Source of the DNA: Tupaia tana
Lineage: Eukaryota; Chordata; Mammalia; Scandentia; Tupaiidae
Reading direction: 5' to 3'
NCBI GenBank assembly: GCA_026018925.1
Contig: JAKSZU010000004.1
Coordinates: forward strand, 42,720,233-42,784,232
Length of the DNA: 64,000 nucleotides
Within the stretch, counting starts at the first letter, position 1, and each line of letters starts with the position of its first letter. The position numbers and the translations under genes are program-made. The notes beneath the pieces are model-generated. The model had not been told where the DNA came from. It did not search any database and saw only the letters and a program-made list of their open reading frames with translations. Below are positions 34,087 to 44,673 of the stretch, in pieces.

Positions 34087-36958
34087 CTCGAACAATGATT
34101 GCTTCCCCTTTTTTTAAGATTCTCTTTCTTTCAGTGTTTCTGAAAACTCATAACCTTGAGAATTCCCTAAAGACCAAAGTGACTCTTTCCATGAAGATGA
34201 GTCAGATGACTGCCTTGGGCAACCTATTTATGATTATGATGTAACTCACACAGTGAGACTTCTAGTAGCTTTTTGAATACTAACATCCCTGCTTCATACC
34301 CACAAATACGGCTTGTTAAAACCAAATTATAGAATATAAATCTGTAGCTTTTAGAAAGTAGAACTGTGTTGTTTAGGAGCATTTTGTTTGCAGAATTTCT
34401 TTACAAAGAATAACTTAAAAAATATCTGAATGGATTATATAAAATATAACACAGTTTCACTATTAACTGTGGTAAGTGCAACCTATGGTATTATAAATGT
34501 ATATCTTTGAATTACATTTATACCAATCACAAAATAAGTAAATTCAGTCAGTCAGAATTTTTCAAGGTTTTGAACACCTAGAGTTCAGAAATGAAATAGT
34601 TTATTTGTAATTACCAACAGAACTAGCAGAAAAAGCTGGGGTTAACTGTCAGCACAACTCTTAATAAGCATCTTCCAACAATTGCAAAACTGAATTGCCC
34701 CTAATTGGTAACTTGAATGCATAAGGACATACCAGTTGGTAAAAATATCTATGATCATGTCTATGAAACAACAGATCATTTAAATAAGGAATAAAAAAGG
34801 CAAAAATGACTTAAGAAAAATGAAACTTGCTTCTTGTTAAGCCTTATAATTAGGGTCTCTTACCTTAGAGAAAAATTTAGAGGTTTCATCCCAAGAAGAC
34901 ACATTTTTCTTGATCACCCTTATTTGACTTCACTAGTGCTAGGCAACCAGACCATGGGAAATAAACTTTAGTACTACTTGCTTTAAAAACATCTTTCTGA
35001 CCTGCCAATAATGTGCATCAGATATTAAATACTCTCAGAGACATTCCAATTACTTAAATTCCTTCAATAAAAGGCCCTATTTTGATGGATACACATATAA
35101 TATTTATTCAAAAATTTAAAAATTATTTAAATTGATGCATGTCTTGTTTTTGAATGATGGCATTTATTAATTTGATGTGAGACTTCTTTATAAGATTCAC
35201 AGTTTTTAAAAGATTCATATTTGTGGAAGTATTAAGTTTCTGCTGTGAAATCAATTATAAATTGTTCATGTAGACAACAGAAGAATATGTATGCGGCAAA
35301 TGTACTTCAGAATATATTTTTGTTAATTAGGATAAAATCATTTATTAAATTTCTATTATTTTTCAAACAATTTGGTGTAATTTAGAAATTAATTGAATGT
35401 GACAATGAGCTTTAAGAGTGTTGCTCATCAACACCTACAGTTTTGACACTGCTGTAGAAGGCCACATTCTTGTTTGTTTAATTTAGTGAAACTGGGAGGT
35501 GTAGATGTGTCAGTTAATTAAACTTGTGTCAGAAATATGAAACATTACACCTGTTAAATAATTGTCAACAATTACATAATGAATAGAAATAATAAAGCAA
35601 GAAGTATAGTTATTGATATAATTAAATCATATAAATTTAATCAAAGCAATTAATCACTTGCACCAGTTCTCTACACAGGAAGCCTGAAGCATTTTATAAA
35701 AGTAGCATCTCAAAAATTTAGTACTTGTTAGGTTAAGAAAGTGAGCTTAAACCTGTGTTCAAATTACTTTGATTAAAGAAACAAACAAACAGAAGTATTG
35801 AAAGTGGTAGGAGTCAAATTTTGTACGGGATGTTTCATAAATACAACATCAAAGTAAAATCTTTATAATATAGAAGACTTAGTCTCTATGTATTATGACA
35901 AAACCTAAAACACAAACCTATTTAAATGTGGGTTTGCTTTCACTCTTTAATCAAATTGCTGTTGATGATGGATATATATGAATGAGATGTGCCATTAGGA
36001 TTTCAGGATGAAAGGCAAAAATGATAAGGAGACATTAAAGATATCATCAGCCACTGACCAGAATTTGCTATGATCATAAAATCCGTGTCAGGTAAATATG
36101 TCAATGGACAAGAAACAATGAAGCAGCCTTTCATCTAATCAAATAATGAGGCTGGTATTAATGATAAAATAAAGCCGAAAACCATTTCTAATCTTTATTT
36201 CTCTCGAAACTTAAGATTTTTCTTACTAGAGTTGATACAAATTTGGAAAATGCAATACACTTGGGAAGAAAATAAAAATAATTATTTTTCTCATTGTTCA
36301 GCACCGCTGTATTTCCTCGTCTTTGAATTAACTTCTCCAGAGCTAAAATCAGTTGGCCTTAGCACATAAGCTCAACCCATCCCATTGTGGTGTAGTTCCT
36401 GGTTATTATTTGGGGATATATTTGTGGAGAAATAGCTAACACTTTGGAAAGAGTATCAAGGTAGCCTCTCCACTTATACCCTCTTCTAATAATTGAGCTG
36501 TTTATTCCCAGCCACTAAATTCCTCTACCCTTGTTAGACCCCTGCTTTTCCAGATATAATTACCTTGGCTATGTTTTATCTGTGTGATCTGCCTGCTTCC
36601 CCAGTGTTTTGTTGTTTTTAGTGATTGAAATAATATTCATTTGCTCTTTATGCTCCCTTCTCCCCAACTCTCACCTACCTTTGGTATTCATAACACTAAA
36701 GCAGAAGTTAAGATTCATCCACTTGCCAAGAAACGACATTAATACAAATCGTTTGCTTTACCTTCTATGTTTGTTGCTAACTTACCCTATAGTCTCCCAA
36801 ACTGTGATTAACTTAGCTTTGGGGACCCTTACACCATAAAACAGATTTTTCTGCTAAATGATTGCTTGAAGTATATGACACTCTCGTATTTAGAGTGCTT
36901 GAGGGCGTGGAGAAAGAAAACAGCAGCAGATATACATGAGGCTGCTACTGTGTTCACT
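34087..36958. other. 2.9-kb repeat-poor unique interval
   Basis: No SINE, L1 or LTR is recognised. 35380-35600 holds clustered homeodomain-type motifs (TCAGTTAATTAAAC, TAATTGTCAACAATTACATAATG). No coding frame of note apart from 36609-36839 (76 codons, no domain). Conserved non-coding function is possible but untested. Confidence 0.45.
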
Positions 36959-36972
36959 ATAAGAGGCATCAC

Positions 36973-37225
36973 ACAGGACCAGCAGGAAGTGTGGTGGTTA
37001 GGAAACTTGACTCCCACATGGCCAACTGCGGTTCGTATCTTGGATCTGAAGGTTTGAAAATCATGCTGGGTGTATGTGCATAGGTGCCCAGATCCTAGGA
37101 GGAGAATGGAAGAGAAGTGACTGGTATGGCCATGCCCCCTTAGGGGTGACTTCTCACTTTCCTTCTCACTGTCTCCCTCTGACAAGTGCATGTACCCTAT
37201 AGCAAAAACCATAATAAAAATCGAA
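36973..37225 (+). mobile_element. tRNA-derived SINE, long form
   Basis: ACAGGACCAGCAGGAAGTGT head, B-box GGTTCGTATC, tail CCCTATAGCAAAAACC. A perfect 14-bp TSD, ATAAGAGGCATCAC, is at 36959-36972 and 37226-37239. The 166-codon minus-strand frame (36829-37329) spans this repeat and is not a gene. Confidence 0.95.
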
Positions 37226-37529
37226 ATAAGAGGCATCACCCAAAGGCATACTATGCACCTGCCTTGTTGATGAAGGAATATTGTTACTAATGTTACATAC
37301 CACATAACTGAATTAGAAATTATACTCAATTAGAAATGTGGAGACACAAAATATGTGGTTTCTGTTTTTGAGGATGTTGTATTCTAGCTATGGAGGTAAA
37401 ACAAAATACGGAGGCAGGACAAAAATGAGAAAAAAGTAAGTAAAAAGGCTGTAAGAAATTTGAACAATAAATATCTAATTGCCACCGGTTATAAAAAAGA
37501 TACACCATTTTTGACAATTGATGTAGGAT

Positions 37530-37935
37530 GGTCTGAGGTATCATCCAGAAACAGACTGCCCTCCCCTGACCTCAGAATTTCTGATGTCCTTCTATTTTCC
37601 ATCAGGAAGCAGCCTCTGGCCAAGGCCAATCTCTGAAGAATGTGCACCTCCCCAGTAATGAGTTAGAGAATGCAGGCAGCTGAGCTGAGTGAACATGATT
37701 AACTGATTATAAAACTCTGTAAGGGTCTGAGGAGACTTAAATATCCACATGCTCAAGCTTGTTTTGATCTGACAACTATAAAACTACTTGCTGCACTGCA
37801 TTGAGGTGTGGACTCTTCACCATCCAGCTGCTGTCAGTGTCTCCCTTATAGTCAGTGGACCTCTGAGTGACATCTTTGCAAGGAGTAAACATTGCATGCA
37901 AGCCCTCTCAGATTGGGGGTTACCATATTACAGAT
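37530..37935 (+). repeat. Possible LTR-like sequence, family unknown
   Basis: Less AT-rich than its surroundings, with a TATA-like ACTATAAAACTAC near 37776 and downstream C/T-rich GTCTCCCTTATAGTC and GGAGTAAACATTGCATGCA. The layout suggests an LTR promoter, but neither ends nor family can be shown. Confidence 0.3.
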
Positions 37936-39071
37936 GGCAGTGGGGCAGGATAAAATGTTAGAAATATAATCAAACCTGTAATCATTTTTTTTTCAACAGA
38001 TGGTATTCTATGTCCACTGCTTTAGTTTCAGAATAAAGAGAAATATGCTTCTTTATTCTCTCCCTGTGTGTTTTCTATTGCCAGTTCCAGCACAGTAAAG
38101 AGAGAGTGGTACTATCACTGAGTGGATGGCATGTATCTGATATGTAAACAAGCAAGCACTCAAAACACCGGAGGCTGACACTAACTCTTCAGTGGGTAAT
38201 ACTTTCAGCACTTGAAATCTGTTTTGTAATCCATGCAAACATTAGCAGCCTAAACTATAGGAAACAAACAATGCATAAATCTTCACTTTCTAAGCCCTTA
38301 GAAACTAAATACTTCTTAAATGGTAATACAGTTTTCTAAATACTGATGATATATGCTCCTCAAAAGACATAACTAGGTTGAGCATTATAGCAACATCTGC
38401 AGAAGCAAAGCAAAGCTATCCGTATATGTCAACAATTCTAGCAGTACCTCTCTGCAGCCAGGTGCATCCATTAATAATCATTCCGTAGAAAAGAGCCATT
38501 AAAACTTCAGAAATGGTGGGATACTCATATCTGAATATCTGTTACAATAAAATATTATCAAAAATAAAGCCCCAAGTAAATTTACTATGATAAATTCATC
38601 AGGGAAAAAAGTTTCACAGAGGGAAGCCTCTGGGATCACATAAACAAAAAGAAGCGAGAGAGAAAGAGCAAATCTCTGGGAATACTATTAACATAATTGA
38701 ACACTTAAATGCATAAGAAACAAATTGAAACCACTTAAGTAAATAAGAGGAAAGACAGCATCAAGATGCTACAATTGATCTTTATGCTACAGTTTCTGGA
38801 ATTAAGTAGGGCTGACACCTCTAAGGTGCAGTAAGCTAAATATAAATGGTTAGATGTATGAGTGAGGGACAGCTTGGTTTGAACTCAGGTGCTAGCACTT
38901 GGCAGATGTATTATTTTGGGCAGTTTTTAACTTCTTTATGTCTCTCTTTATTACAAATAAGTCAAAATAATAACATTACTTCACAAAGTTGCATATTTAA
39001 ATGACATAACTGGATAAAATGTTTACCTGCTGGTGTAAAGTGCATAGTAAATACTTAAAAAAATGTATTTT
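37936..39071. other. Unique sequence
   Basis: No repeat or gene recognised. The 61-codon minus-strand frame (38053-38238) has no domain. Confidence 0.5.
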
Positions 39072-39308
39072 GTTGAGAACAGCAGATGGCGTAATGTTTA
39101 TGTTGCTGGACTCCCATGTAGTCGACTGTAGTTCGAATCTCAGATCCGGTGGCTTAAAACTCACACTGGGCACATGTGCATGTACACCCAAAATCCCGAG
39201 GAGAATGGAGGAGAAGGGACTGCGGCATGACCATCAGCTCTTTCTCACCGTCTATCTTTCTGTCTCTCTGGCAAGCACACAGGCCTTATAGTAAAAATCT
39301 CTTTAAAA
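39072..39308 (+). mobile_element. tRNA-derived SINE, long form
   Basis: GAACAGCAGATGGCGTAATG head, AGGAGAATGGAGGAGAAGGG body; the CCCCCTGGGGG part is lost. Tail CCTTATAGTAAAAATCTC. Confidence 0.92.
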
Positions 39309-39402
39309 ATATAGTTTGTTATATTTATTATTATTACAATGCATAATGAGGCATGTCAATGTAAAATACATACTTGTATAAGTAAGTTCACAATAATGTA
39401 TC

Positions 39403-39615
39403 AGGGCCAGCCAGTGGCATGATGGTTAAGACACCTAGATCCCACCTGACCAACAGAATGGTTTGAGTGCTGGACTCAACAGAGAATGGAGGAAAAGGGA
39501 ATTTCAGCATGGCCACCCTACCCAGATGTGATTTTTCACTTTCTGTCTCTTTGTATCTCCCTGTCTCTCCAATAGGTGCACACACCCTATTGCAAAAATC
39601 ATCTTAAAACAAAAA
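39403..39615 (+). mobile_element. tRNA-derived SINE, long form with internal deletion
   Basis: GGGCCAGCCAGTGGCATGAT head runs from CTGGACTCAACAG straight to AGAATGGAGGAAAAGGGAAT, skipping the middle. It ends CCCTATTGCAAAAATCATC. The next SINE begins within 3 bp. Confidence 0.88.
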
Positions 39616-39617
39616 AT

Positions 39618-39744
39618 AGGGACTGGCAGGTGGCATGGTGCTTAAAGGCCTAGGACTCCGACATGGCCGACCGTGGTTCAAGTCTGGACCTTGTGGCTTG
39701 CTTTCTCGCTTTCCCTTTCTTTCTGTCTCTCTCTGGTCAAATTA

Positions 39745-39778
<34 letters not shown>

Positions 39779-39797
39779 GGAAATAAATAAATAAATC
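39618..39797 (+). mobile_element. tRNA-derived SINE, short form
   Basis: GGGACTGGCAGGTGGCATGG head, GTGGCTTGCTTTCTCGC junction, then TGGTCAAATTAAATAATAAT with an expanded AAT tail. It sits in the A-rich tail of the preceding SINE. Confidence 0.92.
39743..39773 (+). repeat. (AAT)n microsatellite in a SINE tail
   Basis: About ten AAT units in the tail of the short-form SINE. Confidence 0.9.
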
Positions 39798-39883
39798 TTT
39801 TAAAAAAAATCCAATTCTACTCATAAACTATCTATCTCAAGACTATATTATTTGGGCTTCATTTAAAATCTTATTTCTTCCAA

Positions 39884-40235
39884 CAGAGCTGGATTTTGGC
39901 TCTTGGCTTTGACCCCAGTGCATTCTAACTCCCTCCAGGTTAGTTTCAGGTATAGGAGCTCTGTCAGGCTGCCTCCTCCTCAACTCTTCCCTACCTGTCA
40001 GAGCTGGATTTTGGCATCAGCTTAACTCTCTCCATTAAGTCATACCTTCCTAGCTAATCTCTAGGTCATCAGGATTCAGAAGTTTAGGAGAGGATCCAAC
40101 TACCTGAAGAAGCCTACATAGCCCTTATTTTGTACTGGAAGAAGTGACTCTTCCAAGAACACACCTGGAATATAGGGCTAACCTTCCCCCTTCCAACATT
40201 ACAGAATCTACTTCAGTAAACAAAAAGAAGTGAAA
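39884..40235 (+). repeat. L1 5' region with a repeated unit
   Basis: The 17-mer CAGAGCTGGATTTTGGC occurs at 39884-39900 and again 115 bp later at 39999-40015. The sequence after each copy is loosely alike. This could be a worn tandem-monomer 5' UTR; the true 5' end is not defined. Confidence 0.5.
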
Positions 40236-41216
40236 ATGTCATCAGATTACCAGAAACCAATGCAGAAACACAAGAAACATAAACAAGGAAATAAATCTCC
40301 CTCCAGAGAATGCAATTACCCCTCTCTAACAATGGACAGCATAAAAAAATTAACAGAAATGTCCCCTCAAAAAAACAAGAATTTCAAATATTCACGCAAA
40401 AAACTCAATGAGGTGTAAGAGAAACTGAAAATCAGTTTCAGGAGATGAGAAAATCATTCCATGACATGAAGGAAGAATTTCACAAAGAGACAGACACCCT
40501 AAAAAAAAAATCAAACAGAACTCCTAGAAATGAAAACTACAATACAATTAATCAAAACCCTCCTTGAAAGAATTAATAGTGGATGGAATCGTGCAGAAGA
40601 AACAATTTCTGATCTTGAAGATAAAACCTCTGACAAAGAACAAACCACCAAAAAGAATGAAAAAACAAACAAACCAAAAGAAAATGAGGATAGCATATGG
40701 GAAATTCTAAACACCGTTAAACACCCATATATACATATAATGAGTGTTTCAGAAGGCAAAGAAGCTGAAAAGGCATAGAAAATCTCTTCCATGAATTACT
40801 ATCTGAAAACTTTCCAAATCTACAGAAAGAAGGAGAAATTCAGACCTAGGAAATAAACAGAACTCTATAGAATCAAGATAAAAAGATACTCTCTACAGCA
40901 CATCATAGCCAGACTTGTCAAAACCAAATACAAAGACAAGATTCTAAAAATAGCAAGAGAGAAATGTCAAGTTACTTACAAGGTTATCCTATTAGGCTCT
41001 CAACTGAAACAATGCATGCAAGGAAAGAATGAGAAGACATACTCAAAATGCTGAAAGAAAACCAATTTCAACCAAGAATACTATATCCAGCGAGATTATC
41101 CTTCAAATGGGATAAACAAATGAAATCATTCCCAGATAAACAACTGAGAAAATTTACCAATGCTAGACAAACTCTTCAAGAAGTTCTGAAGCGAGTACTA
41201 TATCATGGAAATTAAA
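40236..41216 (+). pseudogene. L1 ORF1 remnant (nucleic-acid-binding chaperone protein)
   Basis: The start ATGTCATCAGATTACCAG follows the 5' region. A coiled-coil-like stretch with RAEETISDLEDK lies in the 40530-40778 frame, followed by the conserved-type SIWEILNTVK and VSEGKEAEKA. The C-terminal domain (about 40800-41213) is readable only in broken frames: NFQPRISYPAKL-type sequence appears as TNFNQEYYIQRDYPS after frameshifts. In live L1s ORF1p trimers coat L1 RNA; this copy has stops and frameshifts throughout. Confidence 0.85.
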
Positions 41217-41249
41217 GAAAGACAAACAGAAATAAGAAAACACAAAATA

Positions 41250-41504
41250 AAGCCGAGCAGATGGTGTAATGGTTATATCGCTGGACTCCCACATGGCTGA
41301 CTGTGGTTTGAGTTCCAGACCCAGTGGTTTGAAACTCACAGTGGGTACATGTGCATGTATTCCCAAGATCCCAGGAGGAGAATGTAGGAGGAGACTGTGG
41401 CATGCCCATGACCATGGCCATCCCCTGCCAGGAGGTGATGTCTCACTTTTCTTTTCACTGTCTGTCTCTTTCCTGTAAGCACATGTCCCATGATTTTTTC
41501 TTAC

Positions 41505-41536
<32 letters not shown>

Positions 41537-41537
41537 A
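41250..41537 (+). mobile_element. tRNA-derived SINE, long form, inserted in the L1
   Basis: AGCCGAGCAGATGGTGTAAT head; the body has a duplicated CATGACCATGGCCATCCCC region; the end is a GTAAGCACATGTCCCATG tail and a (GA)n tract. Flanking AAAACACAAAATAA and GAACATAAAATAAC look like a diverged TSD. Confidence 0.9.
41511..41536 (+). repeat. (GA)n microsatellite
   Basis: About 13 AG units at the 3' end of the SINE in the L1. Confidence 0.9.
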
Positions 41538-42733
41538 CATAAAATAACTAAATATATAGTACTAAAAGGGTTAATTCACCAAGATGATATAACACTTAAA
41601 AACCTATGCACCCAATACTGGAGTAATTAAATGTGAAAGAGACATTGTTAGATCTAAAGGGAGAGATAGACCACAACACATTAACTCTTGGGGCTCTCAA
41701 TACTCCACTATTTTCTTTGGACAGATCAAACCAGACCAAAAATAACGAAGAGATACAGGGTCTGAAGGATACCATAAACCAAATGGACTTGACAGACATC
41801 TGTAGAACTTTTCACCCAACAAAAAAATATATATATTTTTTTCTCACCCTGGCATGGAACATTTTTCAAATATTGACTGTGTGATAGGATACAAAAAAAG
41901 CCTTTACAAATTCAAAGGTGTAGCAACTATATCCAACATCTTCTCCAACCACAATGGATTAAACTTGAAACTAGCTGCAGAAAAAAACCTTAAAAATACA
42001 CAACACATGGAAACTAAACAACTTAGTACTGAATTACTTCACAACCACTGAAGAAATTATGACTGAAATCAAAAGATTCATTAAAACTATTGATTATGAG
42101 CACATGAGTTTTCATAACATGTGAAACACAGTAAAAGTGGTTATAAGGAAGTTCAAAGCATGTAGTGCTCACAAGAAAAAAAATGAAAAAGTGGCAAATA
42201 GACAACCTGACAACACACCTCAGAGAACTGGAAAAAGAATAACAACAACAACAAAACCCAGAAACACAAAAAACAAAATACCAGGAAATCAGAAATAATA
42301 ACGATTAGAGCATGAATAACTGAAATAGAGAATAAATAAACTATATAGACGGTAAATGAAAAGCTGGTTCTTTGAGAAGATAAACAAAATTGATACACCA
42401 TTAGCTAGCTAATTTAGAAGAAGAAAGAAAGGAACCAGATAATTCAAATCAACAATGAATCAGGCAATACTACAACAGACATAACAGAAGTACAAAAGAT
42501 CATGAGAGAATACTACTAGTGACTATATGCCAACACACAAGAAAACCTGGAGGAGATGGACAGCTGTCTGGACACATATACTATTCCAAAATTGAATCAG
42601 GAAAACAAAGAAAACGTGAGTAAATGAAGAGCAAGTAATAAGATTGAATCAGCAATAAACAGTTTCCCAGCAAAGAAAAGCTCAAGTCCCAATGGCTTCA
42701 GTTCTGAATTATATTTTTGTCCCTAAAGAATTA

Positions 42734-42791
42734 TTTTATTTAACTTTACTTATTTATTTGTTTACTTTAGTTTGATCAGAGAGGAAGAGGG

Positions 42792-42843
<52 letters not shown>

Positions 42844-42925
42844 AAGCCTCCAGGTCCAGAACTTGAACCATGGTCGACCAAGTAGGAGTCCAGCGCCTTT
42901 CACCACCATTCAAACTGACAGGCTC
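42734..42925 (-). mobile_element. tRNA-derived SINE, short form, inserted in L1 ORF2
   Basis: T/A-rich TTTACTTATTTATTTGTTTA tail, TTTGATCAGAGAGGAAGAGG, a long GA tract (C/T tract on its own strand), then the head AAGCCTCCAGGTCCAGAACT ending CAAACTGACAGG. Flanking CTAAAGAATT / CTTAGGAATT is a probable worn TSD. Confidence 0.88.
42793..42840. repeat. (GA)n microsatellite in a SINE
   Basis: About 24 units, expanded from the C/T tract of the minus-strand short SINE. Confidence 0.95.
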
Positions 42926-43347
42926 CTTAACTTAGGAATTCTACAAAGCAGTTAAAGAGCTAACCTCAATTCTACTCAAACTATTTCTAAAGATTAAAGG
43001 GAAAAACCTTCCCAAATTCAGTCCATGAAGCCTCCATCAGCCTGATCCTCAAAACAGACGAGGGCATAACAACAAAAAGAAAAGTACAGACCAGTATTAC
43101 TAATGAATACAGATATAAAAATTCTCAACAAGATACTACCAAATAGTACCCAACAACACATTAAGATTATACTCCTTGATCAGATGGACTTTATTCCAAA
43201 AATGTAGGGTTGATTCAACCTATGCAGAACAAATATAATACATCATATTAACAGAAGAAAAAATAAAAACCATATGATTCTATTAAACTATGCAGAAAAA
43301 GGATTTGAAAAAGAAAACATCCCTTCATAATTAAAACTTCCAGCAAA

Positions 43348-43605
43348 TAGACCAGCAGATGGTGTGGTTGTTAGAGTGTTAGACTCCTACATGACCAACC
43401 ACCATTTGAATCCTGGACCTGATGGTTTGAAAATCAGGCCAGCCACATTTACATGCATTCCCCAAATACCAGGAGGAGAATAGAGAATGGATTGTATCAT
43501 GGCTGTCCCCACTGAGAGGTGATTTCTCACTTTCCCTCTCTCTGCCTCGCTTTTGTTCTCTCTGGTGAGGGCATGCATGCTATGGTAAGAACCTTAAAAA
43601 AATTT
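43348..43605 (+). mobile_element. tRNA-derived SINE, long form, inserted in L1 ORF2
   Basis: AGACCAGCAGATGGTGTGGT head, CAGGAGGAGAATAGAGAATG body, TGCTATGGTAAGAACC tail. Its A-rich end hosts the next SINE. Confidence 0.9.
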
Positions 43606-43619
43606 AAAAAGACTCTCAG

Positions 43620-43817
43620 GGGACCAGCAGGTGGCGTGGTGGTTAAAGCGCTGGACACTCCCACATGGCCGACCATGGTTCAAGTCCTGGACCTGGTGGC
43701 TTGCTAACTCACTTTCTCTTCCTCTCTCTCTCTCTGTGTCTCTCTCTCTGATCAAATTAAAAAAATAAATAAGTGAATAAATAAAATTAAATATTAAAAA
43801 AAAGAAATAAAAAAAAA
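43620..43817 (+). mobile_element. tRNA-derived SINE, short form, nested next to the long one
   Basis: GGGGACCAGCAGGTGGCGTG head, B-box GGTTCAAGTCC, GGTGGCTTGCTAACTCAC junction, CTGATCAAATTAAAAAAATA tail. A 14-bp TSD, AAAAAGACTCTCAG, is at 43606-43619 and 43813-43826, spanning the tail of the older SINE and L1 sequence. Confidence 0.95.
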
Positions 43818-44244
43818 GACTCTCAGAACAATCAGCATAGAATCAACACAATAAAAGCTGTATATGAAAAACCCATAGCTAACATCATACTGAATAGGGA
43901 AATGCTATAAGCTTTTCCACAAAACACTTGAATAAGACAAGGCTGTCCACTTTTTCCATTCCTTTACAGCATAGTACTAGAAGCCCTAACCAATGCAATC
44001 AGACAAAATAATAAAATAAAAGGGAAGAAGAAATGAAGTTTTCAGTTGAGATGATTACATACATAGAAAGCCCAAAAGAATCCACCGAAAAACTCCTGGA
44101 AGTGTTAAACAAATATGGGAAAGTGGAAGGATACAACATCAACATACAAAAATCTATAGTATTTGTATACACCAATGATGAATAGACTGATGTAGAATTG
44201 CAAAAAGCAGTCTCATTTACAATAGCCACAAAAACATAAGAAAC

Positions 44245-44673
44245 TTCGGAATAATTGATAATTATCTCTTGCTGGTAATGTATAGGGTGTCTTCAACTGG
44301 ATTGGTGTCAAGTGTATTCATGTTGGGTAAATTCATTTTACAAGTGTAGTGATGTATAGTGATTGAATGGATAAAACAATTTTTAAAAATAATGAATAAA
44401 ATAAAAAGAACTGCTCAGTTAGTAGCATGTGTAATAGACCAGGGCCGTGTTGAGATGCAAGAAACATATTACAACACACCAAATGTATTTTCAAAAAATG
44501 CAGGTTCCTTTTCAAATAGTATGAAGGATTTCAAAAATAACAGCAATATTTTAAAAATATTATTTGTTTTCCATATTCACTTCCCTGAGACACTACAGTT
44601 GCTTGCTTCTTCAAATGTCTCTCTCAATCTCTTCTGAATAAACTTTAATTTCCTTCTCAAAAAAAAAAAAAAA
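44245..44673 (+). mobile_element. Polyadenylated retroposed insert in L1 ORF2, origin unknown
   Basis: The L1 reading breaks at about 44245 and resumes at 44674. The insert ends CTTCTGAATAAACTTTAATT TCCTTCTC before a 14-A run, with an AATAAA signal about 20 nt upstream of the A run. Flanks AAAACATAAGAAACT and AAAATCATAAACCT look like a worn TSD. The first 130 bp match the repeat at 3181. It may be a processed transcript copy or two adjacent retroposons. The 92-codon frame inside is not recognised. Confidence 0.65.
44262..44408 (+). repeat. Unidentified dispersed repeat, copy B
   Basis: Homologous to 3181-3315 (shared CATTCATGTTGGGTAAATTC). The unit ends in an A/T-rich stretch, AATTTTTAAAAATAATGAAT, near 44400. 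Confidence 0.7.

Noticed and set aside
36829-37329. 166-codon minus-strand frame as a gene
   Set aside because: It crosses the SINE at 36973-37225 and its TSDs; the remainder has no domain.
42793-42840. The GA tract as a regulatory GAGA element
   Set aside because: It lies inside a minus-strand short SINE where the consensus has a C/T tract, so microsatellite expansion explains it.
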